Origin: Rhipicephalus microplus
Lineage: Eukaryota > Arthropoda > Arachnida > Ixodida > Ixodidae
DNA length: 64,000 nt
NCBI RefSeq assembly: GCF_043290135.1
Contig: NC_134701.1
Location: forward strand, 201,877,101-201,941,100
Reading direction: 5' to 3'
Part shown: one piece after another, positions 34,590 through 64,000 of the stretch
How the letters are laid out: the number at the start of each line of letters is the position of its first letter
Position numbering within the stretch: the first letter of the stretch is position 1
Program-made: the position numbers and the translations under genes
The notes under the pieces: generated by a model
Databases searched by the model: none
What the model was told of the DNA's origin: nothing
The model's input: only the letters and a program-made list of their open reading frames with translations

Positions 34590-34712
34590 GCCGCCGTGGT
34601 AGCTCAGTGGTAGAGCATCAAAAGCGTTATTCGAAGGTCTTAGGTTCGGTTCCTGCCCACGGCAAGTTATCTTTTCACCCACTTTTCTTTGCATTATTCT
34701 CTGTTATATTTC

Positions 34713-34713
<1 letters not shown>
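34590..34713 (+). repeat. tRNA-derived SINE, family D, plus-strand copy
   Basis: Begins gccgccgtggtagctcagtg (A-box-like tagctcagtggtagagc) and has a B-box ggttcggttcc near 34,642. It continues ggcaagttatcttttcaccc into a (TA)n tract. The tRNA-like fold is imperfect, so it is a SINE head and not a tRNA gene. Confidence 0.65.

Positions 34714-34766
<53 letters not shown>
34714..34766 (+). repeat. (TA)n microsatellite
   Basis: About 26 units at the 3' end of the family D SINE. Confidence 0.95.
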
Positions 34767-34768
<2 letters not shown>

Positions 34769-36609
34769 AAATATGACTGAAACTGTAACATTAGCATAAA
34801 CATAAAATTTGTTTCTCCATTTTTATTCGTTCGTGTCGGTTCACTTTGCACCATGCGTGTTTTTTTCTAAATTACTCGGTTGACTACTACTGGCCTTACT
34901 TACTACACACCATTATTACACGTGTTTACGTGTCGAGCCAAAGTTTCTTCTTGTTATGCCGCAGTTTAATTCAGTGACTTTCAACATGACTGAATTTGAA
35001 TTTCGATTTTGTCCTAGGTATCCTAGAACTTACATCATCAGCAATGATGAGTGCCTTCAATGAAAATTTCAGTACGGCCTCGTAAAAACCATTTTCTTTA
35101 CAGTGGACTTTACAAAAATAGCGATATAATAACGAGACACGTTTTCACTGCAGATTGCGGATTAATTCCTAACCCCTGAAGTTTTCTCACGCGCACGCAT
35201 ATGGCGGTACGTTGGTGTTTTAATATTCAGTAGTGGCGGAAAAGTGGTTGTCGTGGCCGATAGTCGAACCCGCACTTTTTCCGTTTAGGCAGCGCAACTG
35301 GTAGTTTCGCAGTGGTATAAAGACAAGTCTGCTACAGGAAAGACTTAAAAATAGAACGCATTTATTTGTCAAAAATACAAATTAATGCTCGATAGTACTC
35401 CAAAAGTGTTCCTTGCGATTTTTAACACGTCCGTCGACACATTGAGTTTCTCGCGCACCCACAAGCGTCATCCTCGCGCTGTGCTTTGAAATACGGTTTG
35501 CATCACTAGTGTGTCACTGCTTCAGAGATATCCACACTCCAGATGGCGTTGATGCTTCCCTCGATGTTTTCGCTCATTGGGGGCCCACCAACTCGCGCTC
35601 ACTTCGATCACACACGAGCATCATCACTTGTCGAATAAAGGAATCCTCAGCGAGTGCTTAGTGCGTTTCAGTAAGTGGTCGAATGACGATCGAATGGCCA
35701 TTTGTAAACATTCACTGCACTGTTAAATTTCGACTTCGCGAAGTTTTACGAAGTCCACACCACATACTAGCCCCCAAGAACTGGTGGCCTTTCTTGGAGT
35801 CCTTACTGGTCCGTACTGCACCGACGAAACCATTCTGAGGTGCGATGAGAAGGGGTACCTTGGATGAGAAACACGTGGTGACGGATGGCGGATACCGTTC
35901 CCCCAACACTGCGTGTATGTTCCGATGACCAAGCTGATAATGAATACCTCGTACACTCCGGATGCACAATTCCGATCCTTTGGGCGTTTAAGAGTTCGCG
36001 TGAAAGGTCCCAAGCACCTTTCTAGGCTGCACCTGCGCACAAACATGTAAATTGACAGTGTCTAGGCTTGAGATAAAAAAGAGAGAAACGGCAAAAATCA
36101 CAAATATAGCAAGTTAGAAAGAGAAAGAGAGAGAGAGAGAGACAAGAGAGAGAGGAAGACAGAGAGAAAAACATGAAAGCATAAAAACTAGGGAGAATTG
36201 AGGTCGGATTCCTACCATTATTCGAGGTATACCTCGTTACCCCTGTATTCTAAAACAAGTTTCGGCTTGAAGTCCTGCCTTCATTTGACCGAGCTCGAAT
36301 GAAAACGACTCGTAAAATAAAAACCGAATGAAAACGACTCGCGGTTTTCACAAAATGCTGCCAGCTATCGCTCGTGGGCAGTAAATATTATTTGCCAAAA
36401 GATAGAGCTGCCGTCGACATTTATGTATCAAGATGAAACGCCAAGTGAAGGGACGTTCTAGAATTTGGAGGTTAGTGTTAATAAATAAAAAAATTCAGTA
36501 CAGCTCAGGCGGTTGGCCATTGCTTTGAAATAATAAGTACAAGGCGCAGTAAAGGCCATGAAAATATCGTTGAGCAAAGTGGAATTTCACGTAGTTCAAT
36601 GAAAAGAGT
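34767..36609. other. no supported gene
   Basis: A minus-strand frame at 35,712-36,046 (LERCLGPFTRTLKRPKDRNC, ASGVYEV) vaguely recalls the lead-in to a Penelope GIY-YIG domain, but it does not continue as one. A (GA)n run lies at about 36,119-36,142. Confidence 0.3.
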
Positions 36610-36780
36610 TTTCCACCCCCGAACCACGGTGTGCTCGTGAGAGACGCCGTAGTGCAGGGCTCTAGAAATTTCGACCACCTAGTGTGATTTAACGTTCACC
36701 TAAAGTTTTGCACACGGGCCTTAATATTCTCGTCTCCATCAGAAATGTCGCCGCCATGACCGGGATTTATTGCCGCGACC
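36610..36780 (-). repeat. degraded tRNA-derived SINE copy, reverse orientation
   Basis: The plus strand reads gtgagagacgccgtagtgca, then gggctctagaaatttcgacc, then cacacgggcc, then ccgggatt. This is the reverse complement of the SINE at 44,544 in the same block order. Confidence 0.65.
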
Positions 36781-39700
36781 TATGGGTGATTTTATGTAAC
36801 TTCTACGACAAATGGAACTTTTAGTGAAATCAGTTATGCCATGCAAAAAGTCTGTACGTTTTATTGCAGGAGTTAAGGGTAGACGAAAACTTGAGGAGAA
36901 ACCAATATACATAACGCAGGTCCTCGCTAGAGCCAAAACTTCAACAAGTGGTCTTGTCTTATCTTGAGGACAAGGCCTGTTGCAGAAAAGCTGGCTCCTA
37001 GCTGAACCGCCGATCATGAATTTCTTGTCTTGTCGTTCCTATTTTGCCTCGTCGAAGCGCCCGTTATAGCTGCATACCGGAAACACAAATCTTGGTTACG
37101 GTAAGCAAGCATTTTAGGCGTGCCAGAAACACCATTGTAACATGAGAGTACAAAAGCACGTTCTCCATTCTTCTTTGGAACACCCGTTCAAGCATTTGGA
37201 TCACTCGAAGGCCACATATAATCCTCTCAGTCCTGGCAGTCATCTCTACACTCACGGCCTCCGCGTGCACGGCATTTGAGGATGGCTCGGACTGCTGAAA
37301 GCGCACGAGCCCTGCAATATAGGTCGTTAAATAAAGCAACCTGTTCGCATAGAGAGTACAACCACGTAGAAACGGGGTAAAACACCTCACGTTCTCTATT
37401 ACAATAATCGTCATCATCAGAATCTTAACTACGACCCTTGCAGGGCAAAGGCCTCTACCATATCTCACCAAATAGCCCGGTACTGTCCGTCCTATGGCTA
37501 CTATATTCCCGCAAAATGTTGAAGCTAACGTGCTCACTTAAATTCCTGCTTCTTTTTTGTTGACTTGGCTTTGATTGGAATCTATTCTGTCACTCTAATA
37601 GCAGGTAGTTATCTTGCCCTTGCGCTGCATGCGCTGCCCATGCTCGTCATTATTCTTGATTTCAATGAGGATACCCTTAAGAACTATTGGTTTCTTGACC
37701 CACTCTGCTCCTTTCTTATTCCACACCTGCAATTGCACACTTAGGCCTTAATTCAAGGCCGTTCTTGTATTTTAATCACACCAAACACGGCATCCATAGT
37801 CAGGTGGCACGTCCACACAGATCTTATTCTTATTCCCTCAATATTTCAAAAGCATACCATAAAATATTTCCATGATTTTATCGCCGGAAATTGCAGTGTA
37901 CAGAGACCATTTCTCAACTGTTTTACAGATAAATTAATGCCCATAACAAATGGGGTAACTGGACTCAATGAAATGAGACACTCGAGGTTTCTGCGACTCT
38001 GCCATTGCAGTCGACAGCAGCTGTTACTATACTCGACAACTACAACTTTTTAACAATAGTTACTACAGGCGTGTTTTCTATGGCGTAATATTTATGATTT
38101 GCGTAGTATGATAAACTACGTAGCTTGCATATTTACATGACATAACGTCTTTATCATTATTGCCGCTGAATCTGTGTGGTCTCATCGTTACCAATTAAAC
38201 TGGTGTGATACCACAACGACAATTTTTCTAGCAGTAAAAATTCGATCGCAAAGTATATATTTTGGAACAGTTCACTCACATTGTCATTACCCTCTTATCT
38301 CTGCGAGGCGAAACGCCTGGCATGCATGTCACACTCGGCTTCGGACGTCTCGTGGCTCTCAATAGAGGAAAACTCTGCACTGCCTTTGTGCAAATCCAGC
38401 TCAGCTTGCTTCAATCCATCTGCATATCTGAGCAGCAAAAAAAAAAAACAAGAATAAGAATCTTTGAGAACTCGAACTCTTGGTCATTTCTGTACACGAA
38501 AATTCCCGACTAAGAAATACTCTAAATTGGCCCGGAGAACACCGGTGGCAATAATTTACGTTCAGCATCACTTCAACTCCGGCGTGGGTACTCCACGAGG
38601 TACTGTTAACCGAGCTATTGAAGTAATCTTTAAAGTCAACAAAGGTTGTTCCGCTTTAAACGAGCGCAGTGCAAGACTGCGCTTGCATGAGATGGAAGGG
38701 TGTCGGATTAAAGCAATTGTGTTCAAAGTTGAGTTTTACGACACTGTCGTAGATGGTCTTCACGCTTCTACAGCGGCTGTAGCGGGGCCCAGACGTTACT
38801 GTCGCCAGTATGACAGCTGCGACAATTCATGCTACCTAATGTCCGTCACTTTGAACACTTGTTCGTTTGAACCTCGCGTGTCCCTTTCACCTCCACGTGT
38901 ACGGCACGTTTTTTTGTTGTTTTTTTGTTTTTTTACTTCTCTACTCCCTGTATTTCACGGAAGCTGCTGTACATGAAGACAAAAATATCGGGAGCTATTG
39001 TAGGTAAGGAAACCTTTTCCTTATTCTTATTTAGGAGTAGTAAAATTTGCTCACACAAACGGTGTTGCCAAGTCGAAAACAAAACAATGGCCAAAAAGCT
39101 TGAAAGCTAGCCAAAAAAAAAAAAGAGCCAACCTGAGCCATGAAAGTTGAAGTAGCGAAATGTGTATAACAAAATTGTTTAAAAACAACAGTGACGTTTT
39201 TGGTGAAACAACCTAAAGCATGATCAAGTTGCCTAAATGTAAATAGGAACATTATGAATACTTCAAAACCATCATCTTAGGCCTTCAAGCATGCTTTGGT
39301 GATTTCAGCGATCACTTCATCCAGCATTATGAACTAGTTTCCGTTATTGCAAACAAGACATTCTACTTACCTGTCTTGCATGAGTTTTCTAAAATGTAAC
39401 TGGGATCAGTAACTTTTTGGCTACTGTAAAAAGAGAACTTTGGAAGTTGGTGTTCCAAATTGCATTACGGCAATTCATTCATAGATATTCGTATTCACAG
39501 TCATACGCGCGCATGCGAGAGGGGGCAGACCGGACCACCAGCCCTTGTAGTCACCTAAAGAGAAGCGTCAATTCTGCTCCATTCATTTACTCATTCGGAC
39601 CCTTCACGCCAATTTTTGTGGCGTATAGTTCTGGCCAAGCATGTTTTTTTAATGATGGTAGCCACCAACTACCCCTGAAGTTGAAAAAAAAGAACTGTTT

Positions 39701-41386
39701 ACCCCACAAAGCCATAGACCAACGGTAGGCATTCGCGAAAAGCCCGTCATCACTTCGATTGCATTTTTTTGCGTTTATATTGAAACAAGTACGGCTTTGT
39801 TAATGGCGTACACTTCTACATGCTATACCTGCAGGACAGTAGAGGCAATTAGACACGTCCTATGCAGCTGCACTCGGCAGTCAGCGATGCCCACTCCAAA
39901 AGCTTTTCTGAACCAACAATTGAACTTCAGACCATTTTTTGTAGACAGGATTCTAACAACTTGAACATGTGCTTTGAGTGCGCAGAAGGCAAATAAAGCT
40001 CTGATTAAGCACGTGAATCCACATACCTGAGTGACTGCTTGCAGACTCGATGTGCGGCCCAAAGTGTGATTGGGATTCTGTTCTTTCCTCTCTCTTCTTC
40101 TATTTCTCTAACCCCCGCTTTATGGATAAAACCACACATGCCTGTTTCAACTCACTACCGTTTTTTTGTGAGGCTGAAGGGTTAGCATCTACTTAGAGAA
40201 GGAGTCACAATGAACACATCTAATACGAAAAAATGACGCAAGCAATTAGTCGGATACCCAGTTTGCAATGTTCTTGAGTGCAAAGCAACCATGATGCGGA
40301 ATTGAGAGCTGTTCGCTTCGTATTTTGGTTTTAAGTTTATTTGGTTAAAAATGGCGAGAAAGTTCAGGCCTCCACGAAGAGTTTCTTTTCTTAGTGATGG
40401 CCATATAATTCAACACCCTAGCGTTGTCTACTGCAAGCATCAATTTAGTTTTCGGAACTGTAGACAAGCCTAAGCCATGTTTGGGCTACACATATTCAAA
40501 CGCCAGTGGCTACGACGTTGCCTGGTACTCGTAATGTGGCTCAAACAGAGTGAACGGAGAAAACTTAGGTAAAGAGTAGCTAAGTAGCGAATACGTTTTG
40601 TCTTCCACCTATAAAAATAGTGAAAAACCTAGAAAAATGCCTAGAAAAATGCCTAGAAAAGTAGCAAAAGTGGCGTGTAGCAACCAAATCTGACAACCCT
40701 GCCCGACATTTCCATTAAGAGCAAAACAAGGAGTGCCACTTGTAAATTGAGATTTTCATAGATACTTTTAAAAGAAATAAACTTTCCTAGTGCTCAAGGA
40801 ACGTTCAGAATTTAAGTGCGCATCGAACGTTCTCTGTACACTAAGAAAGTATATTTATTTTAAAATACAATACCACCCAGTCAATGTAGCCACTCTTAAA
40901 TAAATATTTTGGAGGACTCGACAAGCAATGGTTGTGGAAGTTCGAGAGACCGAGAGAAATCCAAGACAGAAAACAAAAAATGTGCCCTCAATTTTTTTTC
41001 TGGCATGAAGCGACAAGAAAATTCAATATGGCTCCCCCTAAAAAATATTTTGCCTGTTGAAGAACTTTCTTTTAGATTTACCCCAACTTGCATTTTTCTT
41101 CCACGACGTAGCTTCTGCACTCCTATACGCCTCTCTTCTTACGGCATGCACCTATGCCATTGAGGTTTAGGTTGTGCCTTGAAGATACAGATCAAGATGA
41201 CAGCTTTTTCTTTTGATATTTTAAAGCTTACAAGGCGGGAGCATGCTCTATGTATCGAGACACAAGGTACCAGGAGACTATTTTTCAACGACCCCCCTTA
41301 GTTTAAGTCACAATTCTCGTTTTTTTTTCTCTGTGTTGCTCTGAACCTGGTCGGATTACAAATAAAGCATCGGAACTCCAACTCAC
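36781..41386. other. AT-rich, no supported exon; may be intron of the Dscam-like gene
   Basis: The last visible Dscam exon (41,387-41,567) ends in a GT donor in phase 2, so the gene continues leftward. I found no acceptor-exon pair in this interval that fits. A slightly GC-richer frame at 38,530-38,900 (plus) is unassigned. Confidence 0.35.
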
Positions 41387-59929
<18,543 letters not shown>

Positions 59930-60134
59930 CACCTCTGCGGTACAGTTCTATAGTCAAGACCGTGTTGTTATGATGAAGTGCTAAAGCACCGGAGAACAAG
60001 GCAAAAATAAGCCAAAAGCACGACAGAAAACGCAATTCATGCTTTTGAGCTGCATAGCGAGGTTACTGTATAGAATTAAATTCATATTAATGTCATAGAA
60101 TGGTGGCGGAAAGATATACCATTTTGCGGATATA

Positions 60135-60136
<2 letters not shown>

Positions 60137-60177
<41 letters not shown>
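60137..60177 (+). repeat. (TA)n microsatellite
   Basis: About 20 units. Confidence 0.95.
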
Positions 60178-60181
<4 letters not shown>

Positions 60182-60534
60182 GGGATAGTGAGAGTTTCTT
60201 TTTGCTACCGCCATGCAATTTGCACAAAAAGCTCTTGAATACAACAGTGTTGTATCAATGCTTTGCCACGTAAAACACGAAAGTTGCTTTACGTACACAT
60301 GGGTTTCCTTCAGAGAACCCTGTGAAAAATAAGAGCGGCATGCTCAAACATGGCCCACTTTCAAACATAACTTACCTTTTTTTTTCTATAGTTTTTGTTG
60401 GTGTGTTGACTTGAAAGTGTCTATCATATGGTTTCGCATGTGAACTTCATATAATTGTGATATCAGTCAAGTTAAAATTGTTTCCCTAAGCAGAAAACTT
60501 GGGTTCTTTCACTTTATATTTCAGAATTTGTGAG

Positions 60535-60773
60535 GCCCCGCCGCGGTGGTCTAGTGGCTAAGGTACTCGGCTGCTGACCCGCAGGTCGCGGGTTCGTATC
60601 CCGACTGCGGCGGCTGCATTTCCGATGGAGGGGGAAATGTTGTAGGCCCGTGTGCTCAGATTTGGGCGCACGTTAAAGAACCCCAGGTGGTCGAAACTTC
60701 CGGAGCCCTCCACTACGGCGTCTCTCATAATCATATGGTGGTTTTGGGACGTTAAACCCCACATATCAATCAA
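60535..60773 (+). mobile_element. tRNA-derived SINE (Ruka-like), copy 2
   Basis: Same length (239 bp), ends and internal blocks as 44,544-44,782. A-box-like TGGTCTAGTGG lies at 60,547-60,557. The B-box is GGTTCGTATCC at 60,591-60,601, with one change from the GGTTCGAATCC of copy 1. A perfect 14-bp duplication tcagaatttgtgag flanks it (60,521-60,534 and 60,774-60,787). Confidence 0.88.
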
Positions 60774-60787
60774 TCAGAATTTGTGAG

Positions 60788-62445
60788 CTAGCTGAAGGAT
60801 GTTCTTCAAGAAATCGTAATAGTAATGTTGGGTAAAAATGAAGGACATAGCTAAGAAACGTAAGGAAAAACGTTGGATCAAGCTTGATTAAAAAAAGTGT
60901 TTAACTTATAAGTAATTTAAGATGTGCTCAACAAAATTTCATTGGCACTCCTACTTTTTCAACGTCTAATTTACACGTATAACGATTGGAATAAGATTGT
61001 GCATAGCGCATTCAGCCAACGCGAAATTAAGCAGCCTCACACGGCCGCTTCTGGCGGTAATTACTCTGCGAACGTGTTTCATTAGGTTTCGACATTCGCC
61101 AACGCGCTAGTGATGTAAGGACTCCACGCTACGCTTGTCCGTCGTTGTCTCTATGGCATACGGTGAATACCTGCAGGATTGCGTATTCGGGGTCTGTGGT
61201 TGTGGAGATATTGCAACAGTCTAGGAGCAGAGACACGTATATTCCGCGTATGCGGTCAGTCATTATGCCCAAAGTCAAATGCATATAAAGCAATCTCACA
61301 CGTGTGAATTTCCAGTGGTCAGCAAGGTTCGTTAATGATATGTCCCGCATCGTAATTAGCAGAAATATTCTTTCAAAAAAATTTCGGCGTAATATGTTCT
61401 CACGCATACGAGTTGTAGCTCTGAGCAGGGTTTCCTACAAGTTCCAAAAATTTTTCAGAGAAATCACCGCACGCTCATGTGCTCGCGATCCCACTGAAAG
61501 TAAACTACGCTTTCTAGTAAAAAAAACATTAAAAAGCTAAAATAAAACGAAAATGCCTCACTGTCATGACGTGCACTTCCGAACGAACGTTTGTTCTTGC
61601 CCCTTTGTCATCAACTCCCCTACACTTCCCTGCCTCCCCCCCCCCCCTTCTTCTTTGCTTTCAGCAAACTCACTGATACATAGAGAGAGAGAAAGCGCTT
61701 ACAGCATGCAAGAAATCTCTGTAAGCCCATTTGTACCCAACCGATTAAAAATATTTCAGGGGCAGTCGATTTTTGAGGCAATGAACTTAGATAAAAGCAT
61801 TCGATGATTATCCTATAAAGGTGTTATAGGGCCCTTTAATGGAGGAGTGGCAAGATTTTCGGGGACCGTGAAAGGGACCTTTTTATGGTTGTTTCTCGGG
61901 CATCCATTGTTGACGCTGTCTGTACACCATAGTCAAGAAGCGTGCGGTAAATATTTGAATTTGGTTTTAACATTTTTGTCGCAAAACACTCGCAAGCCGA
62001 CCACCCCGCAATGAGCATTATCATGAGGAGTCAGCGCAATTTTCTTTGGGGGGGGGGGAGGAAGGGGGGGGGGGGCGTCGGAACGCCACGCCCAGGATGA
62101 GGGCGACGCTGTCCGAGTCCTACGAGGGCTGTTCACTCCTCGGCTCCATGTTGGTCACGTGTGCGACGTGCAGCTAAGAGCCGACTGCTGCTTAGGAAGC
62201 CAAAGCGACGCGTGGTGGCGCTGCGACTCTGGACAGGCTGCGCCATCTTCGGTAGAAAAGGAGAAATCAGGGATGTACATCGCGCGTTTTTCCTTCCCTC
62301 CAATGGACAGCCGCTCAATTACGTGCTCGTGCACAAAGCACGCACTGCGTTTTTAGTCACCCCACAGTGTACCACCTGGCAGCCTCATAAAGATCTCTGA
62401 GCTTGACAAGCACTTCCGAGAAGCGAATTGAACAAAGGAGTAAAG
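60788..62445. other. no supported gene
   Basis: Contains C-rich (about 61,637-61,647) and G-rich (about 62,048-62,075) runs and a GC-richer part (62,080-62,400). Frames lack motifs. No Ig exon was seen. Confidence 0.45.
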
Positions 62446-62457
62446 CTCATAAGTCTA

Positions 62458-63080
62458 TTGTAGCACCGAAAGGCGGGCGAGTTGGAACTTATCCATAGTG
62501 GGCAGCGCACAAAAGGAAACACACAAGAGAAGGAATCAGGACAAGCGCTGGTCTAACAACTGAAAGTTTTATTTGAAAGAAAGCATATATATACATGTGT
62601 ACACAGAAAATCAAGTGCTACGCAAGATTACATCCGATCAATGAAACCAATCTCCTGTTCAGATAAAGAAACAGATGGCTGGCTAACGCAAATGCCAACA
62701 CTCTTCGCCATGTGGTAAGCCTCAGCGATCTCACGTGTCCTTTGATTATGATGGCGGTCGATGATTGCGGTTTGCTCAAAAGAAGGAATACAACCGCAAT
62801 CGCGGCAATGGCTGGCGAGGTGAGACAGAACCCCACCCTTTAAAGAATTTTCATGCTCCCGTAGCCTAATATTAATACATCTACCAGTCTGTCCTATGCA
62901 GACACTCCCGCACGAGCAAGGAATTTTATAGACTACCCCTGTCGAACATGCGGTATACTTCTTAACATGCTTGATTGAACAAGTGCTATCACTTGCTTGA
63001 TTGAACAAGTGCTATCAGGACCAGCGCTTGTCCTGATTCCTTCTCTTGTGTGTTTCCTTTTGTGCGCTGCCCACTATGGA
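62458..63080 (-). mobile_element. truncated Penelope-like element with GIY-YIG fragment
   Basis: A 623-bp insertion flanked by a perfect 12-bp duplication ctcataagtcta (62,446-62,457 and 63,081-63,092). Perfect 62-bp inverted repeats lie at 62,492-62,553 and 63,019-63,080, the right arm touching the duplication. Between them the minus strand encodes the C-terminal endonuclease domain (62,628-63,008). A tandem duplication of about 26 bp (tgcttgattgaacaagtgct and a few more bases) lies at about 62,968-63,018. Reverse transcriptase is absent, so this is a dead, 5'-truncated copy. Inverted terminal repeats and target duplications of this size are known for Penelope-like elements. Confidence 0.82.
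62628..63008 (-). pseudogene. GIY-YIG endonuclease domain fragment of Penelope-like element
   Basis: A minus-strand frame of 126 codons. It has GVVYKIPCSCGSVCIGQTGR (the GIY half as VVYKI, the YIG half as CIG, here Cys for Tyr), then the catalytic-type Arg in INIRLREHENSL, the His/Cys cluster HLASHCRDCGC, FEQTAIIDRHHNQRTREIAE with the catalytic-type Glu region, and SEQEIGFID at the C-terminus. GIY-YIG domains nick DNA for insertion of Penelope-like retroelements (family knowledge). Only the C-terminal domain is present and the first codons come from the duplicated 26-bp segment, so it is non-functional. Confidence 0.82.
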
Positions 63081-63092
63081 CTCATAAGTCTA

Positions 63093-64000
63093 GTTTATGA
63101 TGTGGAGCAGACGACGGAAGATGGGGACGCCCGAGTCACGGCGAAATGCATTTCTCAGGTCTTCCGTTATAATACCGTATACAACGAATGCCTCGAGGTA
63201 AGTCTTATTCTGCTGACATGACGCCGCGTTCTCTATCAATGTGCTGTGTTGAGTTTCATGGAAACCATATAATTGTTGTTTTGATGTGGTATCTAGCAGT
63301 AGCAGCAATCGACTGTCGTGTGGAAATGTTTAGGGCGTGCTAAAAAAGAAAAAAAAACTAAAGTTATATGAACATCGCATTAAAATTTCCGAGAAGTTTC
63401 AGGGTCATACCCTCCGTGCCGTGGGAGCATGACCCGCTGACGTCGCCGCAAATCAGCGAGCTAAGGTTTAACCACAGCGAGTCAAGTTGAAGTTCTCGCC
63501 TCGTTTTCTTTCTCCCCGGCTCTCGTGTCAAGCTTGCTCTATCTTTCGCGAACGTGGTTGTGTTCACCGGCTGCGAATTGCTGGGAAACTGACACAGCTT
63601 TACACGTGGAGAACGTCCCTTGGTGTTGTCTGCATTGTTGTGGCAGCCAACAACACAATACTTCGGACCTCACCGACGCTTCCGTGGGGCTGCTTCTTCC
63701 ATTGCGAAAAGGCAACTTCGCACAGAGAGCGTCTCGTTTTAGCGCGCCAAGCTGACGGCACGGCGCCTAAGTTCCCCGCGCCTACTGCAGAACGCGTTGC
63801 GCGCGTGTCTCACGTGCTCCCGTTTCGGCGAAACACACCGACTCGCCAGTGACCTCTCCCGCGTCTCTTCTCAAGTTTTCCGGAGCTCGCCACCAGGGCC
63901 AGGCGCGGCGTTGTCATCGCTCCGCAAACGAGCTTCGGTTCTCTATGGGTGCTTCTAGTACGTCACCATGTAACTGTACCCACGTAACGTCGACCTAAAT
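63093..64000. other. no supported gene; GC-rich right half
   Basis: From about 63,420 the sequence is GC- and CpG-rich. A plus-strand frame reads CCLHCCGSQQHNTSDLTDAS, with spacing that faintly recalls a THAP zinc finger, but no full domain can be assembled. It may be a decayed transposon or regulatory sequence. Confidence 0.3.

Noticed and set aside
34590..34665. Possible tRNA gene
   Set aside because: A- and B-box-like sequences, but the cloverleaf is imperfect and the sequence continues into a repeat found in inverse at 34.2 kb.
35712..36046. Second GIY-YIG fragment on the minus strand
   Set aside because: Only a loose resemblance (RPKDRN...GVYE); no YIG half or conserved Arg/Glu follow.
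63525..63755. THAP-type zinc finger
   Set aside because: Only a CC...C-like start is visible; the downstream His and AVPTIF-type motif are not found.

Overview
The window looks like chromosomal DNA of a chelicerate, most probably a hard (ixodid, perhaps metastriate) tick. The signs are: one large intron-rich gene on the minus strand; several families of tRNA-derived and other dispersed repeats of kinds I associate with ticks; Ty3/gypsy, Penelope-like and LINE/copia debris; and very long di-, tri- and tetranucleotide arrays. The species call is an inference from sequence alone.

Layout. 1-3.4 kb holds decayed repeat DNA with no recognisable gene. 3,432-14,202 is a nested pair of LTR retrotransposons. 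The outer element has 1.1 kb LTRs and a perfect 5-bp target duplication (GGTGG). It keeps only a broken gag-protease region. An intact inner Ty3/gypsy element (7,830-13,061) has inserted 21 bp before the outer 3' LTR. Its two 143-bp LTRs are identical, its gag and pol are open, and a textbook -1 ribosomal frameshift signal lies at the end of gag. 14.5-17.3 kb holds the 5' half of a third, decayed gypsy element on the minus strand. 17.3-41 kb is AT-rich intergenic or intronic DNA with repeats, fossil reverse-transcriptase and LINE fragments, a ~147-bp tandem array and microsatellites.

41.4-59.0 kb carries the 3' constant part of a Dscam-family cell-adhesion receptor on the minus strand. I resolve thirteen exons with GT/AG borders, and the phase matches at all twelve junctions (~761 codons). 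The encoded order is Ig (Ig9-like), FnIII-1-like, FnIII-2-like, FnIII-5-like, FnIII-6-like, a transmembrane segment and a cytoplasmic tail. The FnIII-3, FnIII-4 and Ig10 equivalents of classical Dscam are absent, which fits the shortened Dscam (sDscam) family described in Chelicerata. The 5' variable cassettes would lie to the right of this window and the last exon(s) to the left of 41,387. Its introns host large microsatellites, some within tens of bases of splice sites.

59-64 kb, upstream of the first visible Dscam exon, holds a (CA)n/(TA)n array, a tRNA-derived SINE, and a truncated Penelope-like element with a GIY-YIG endonuclease fragment. That element has 62-bp perfect inverted repeats and a 12-bp target duplication. 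No true tRNA, rRNA, CRISPR array or bacterial-type operon was seen.
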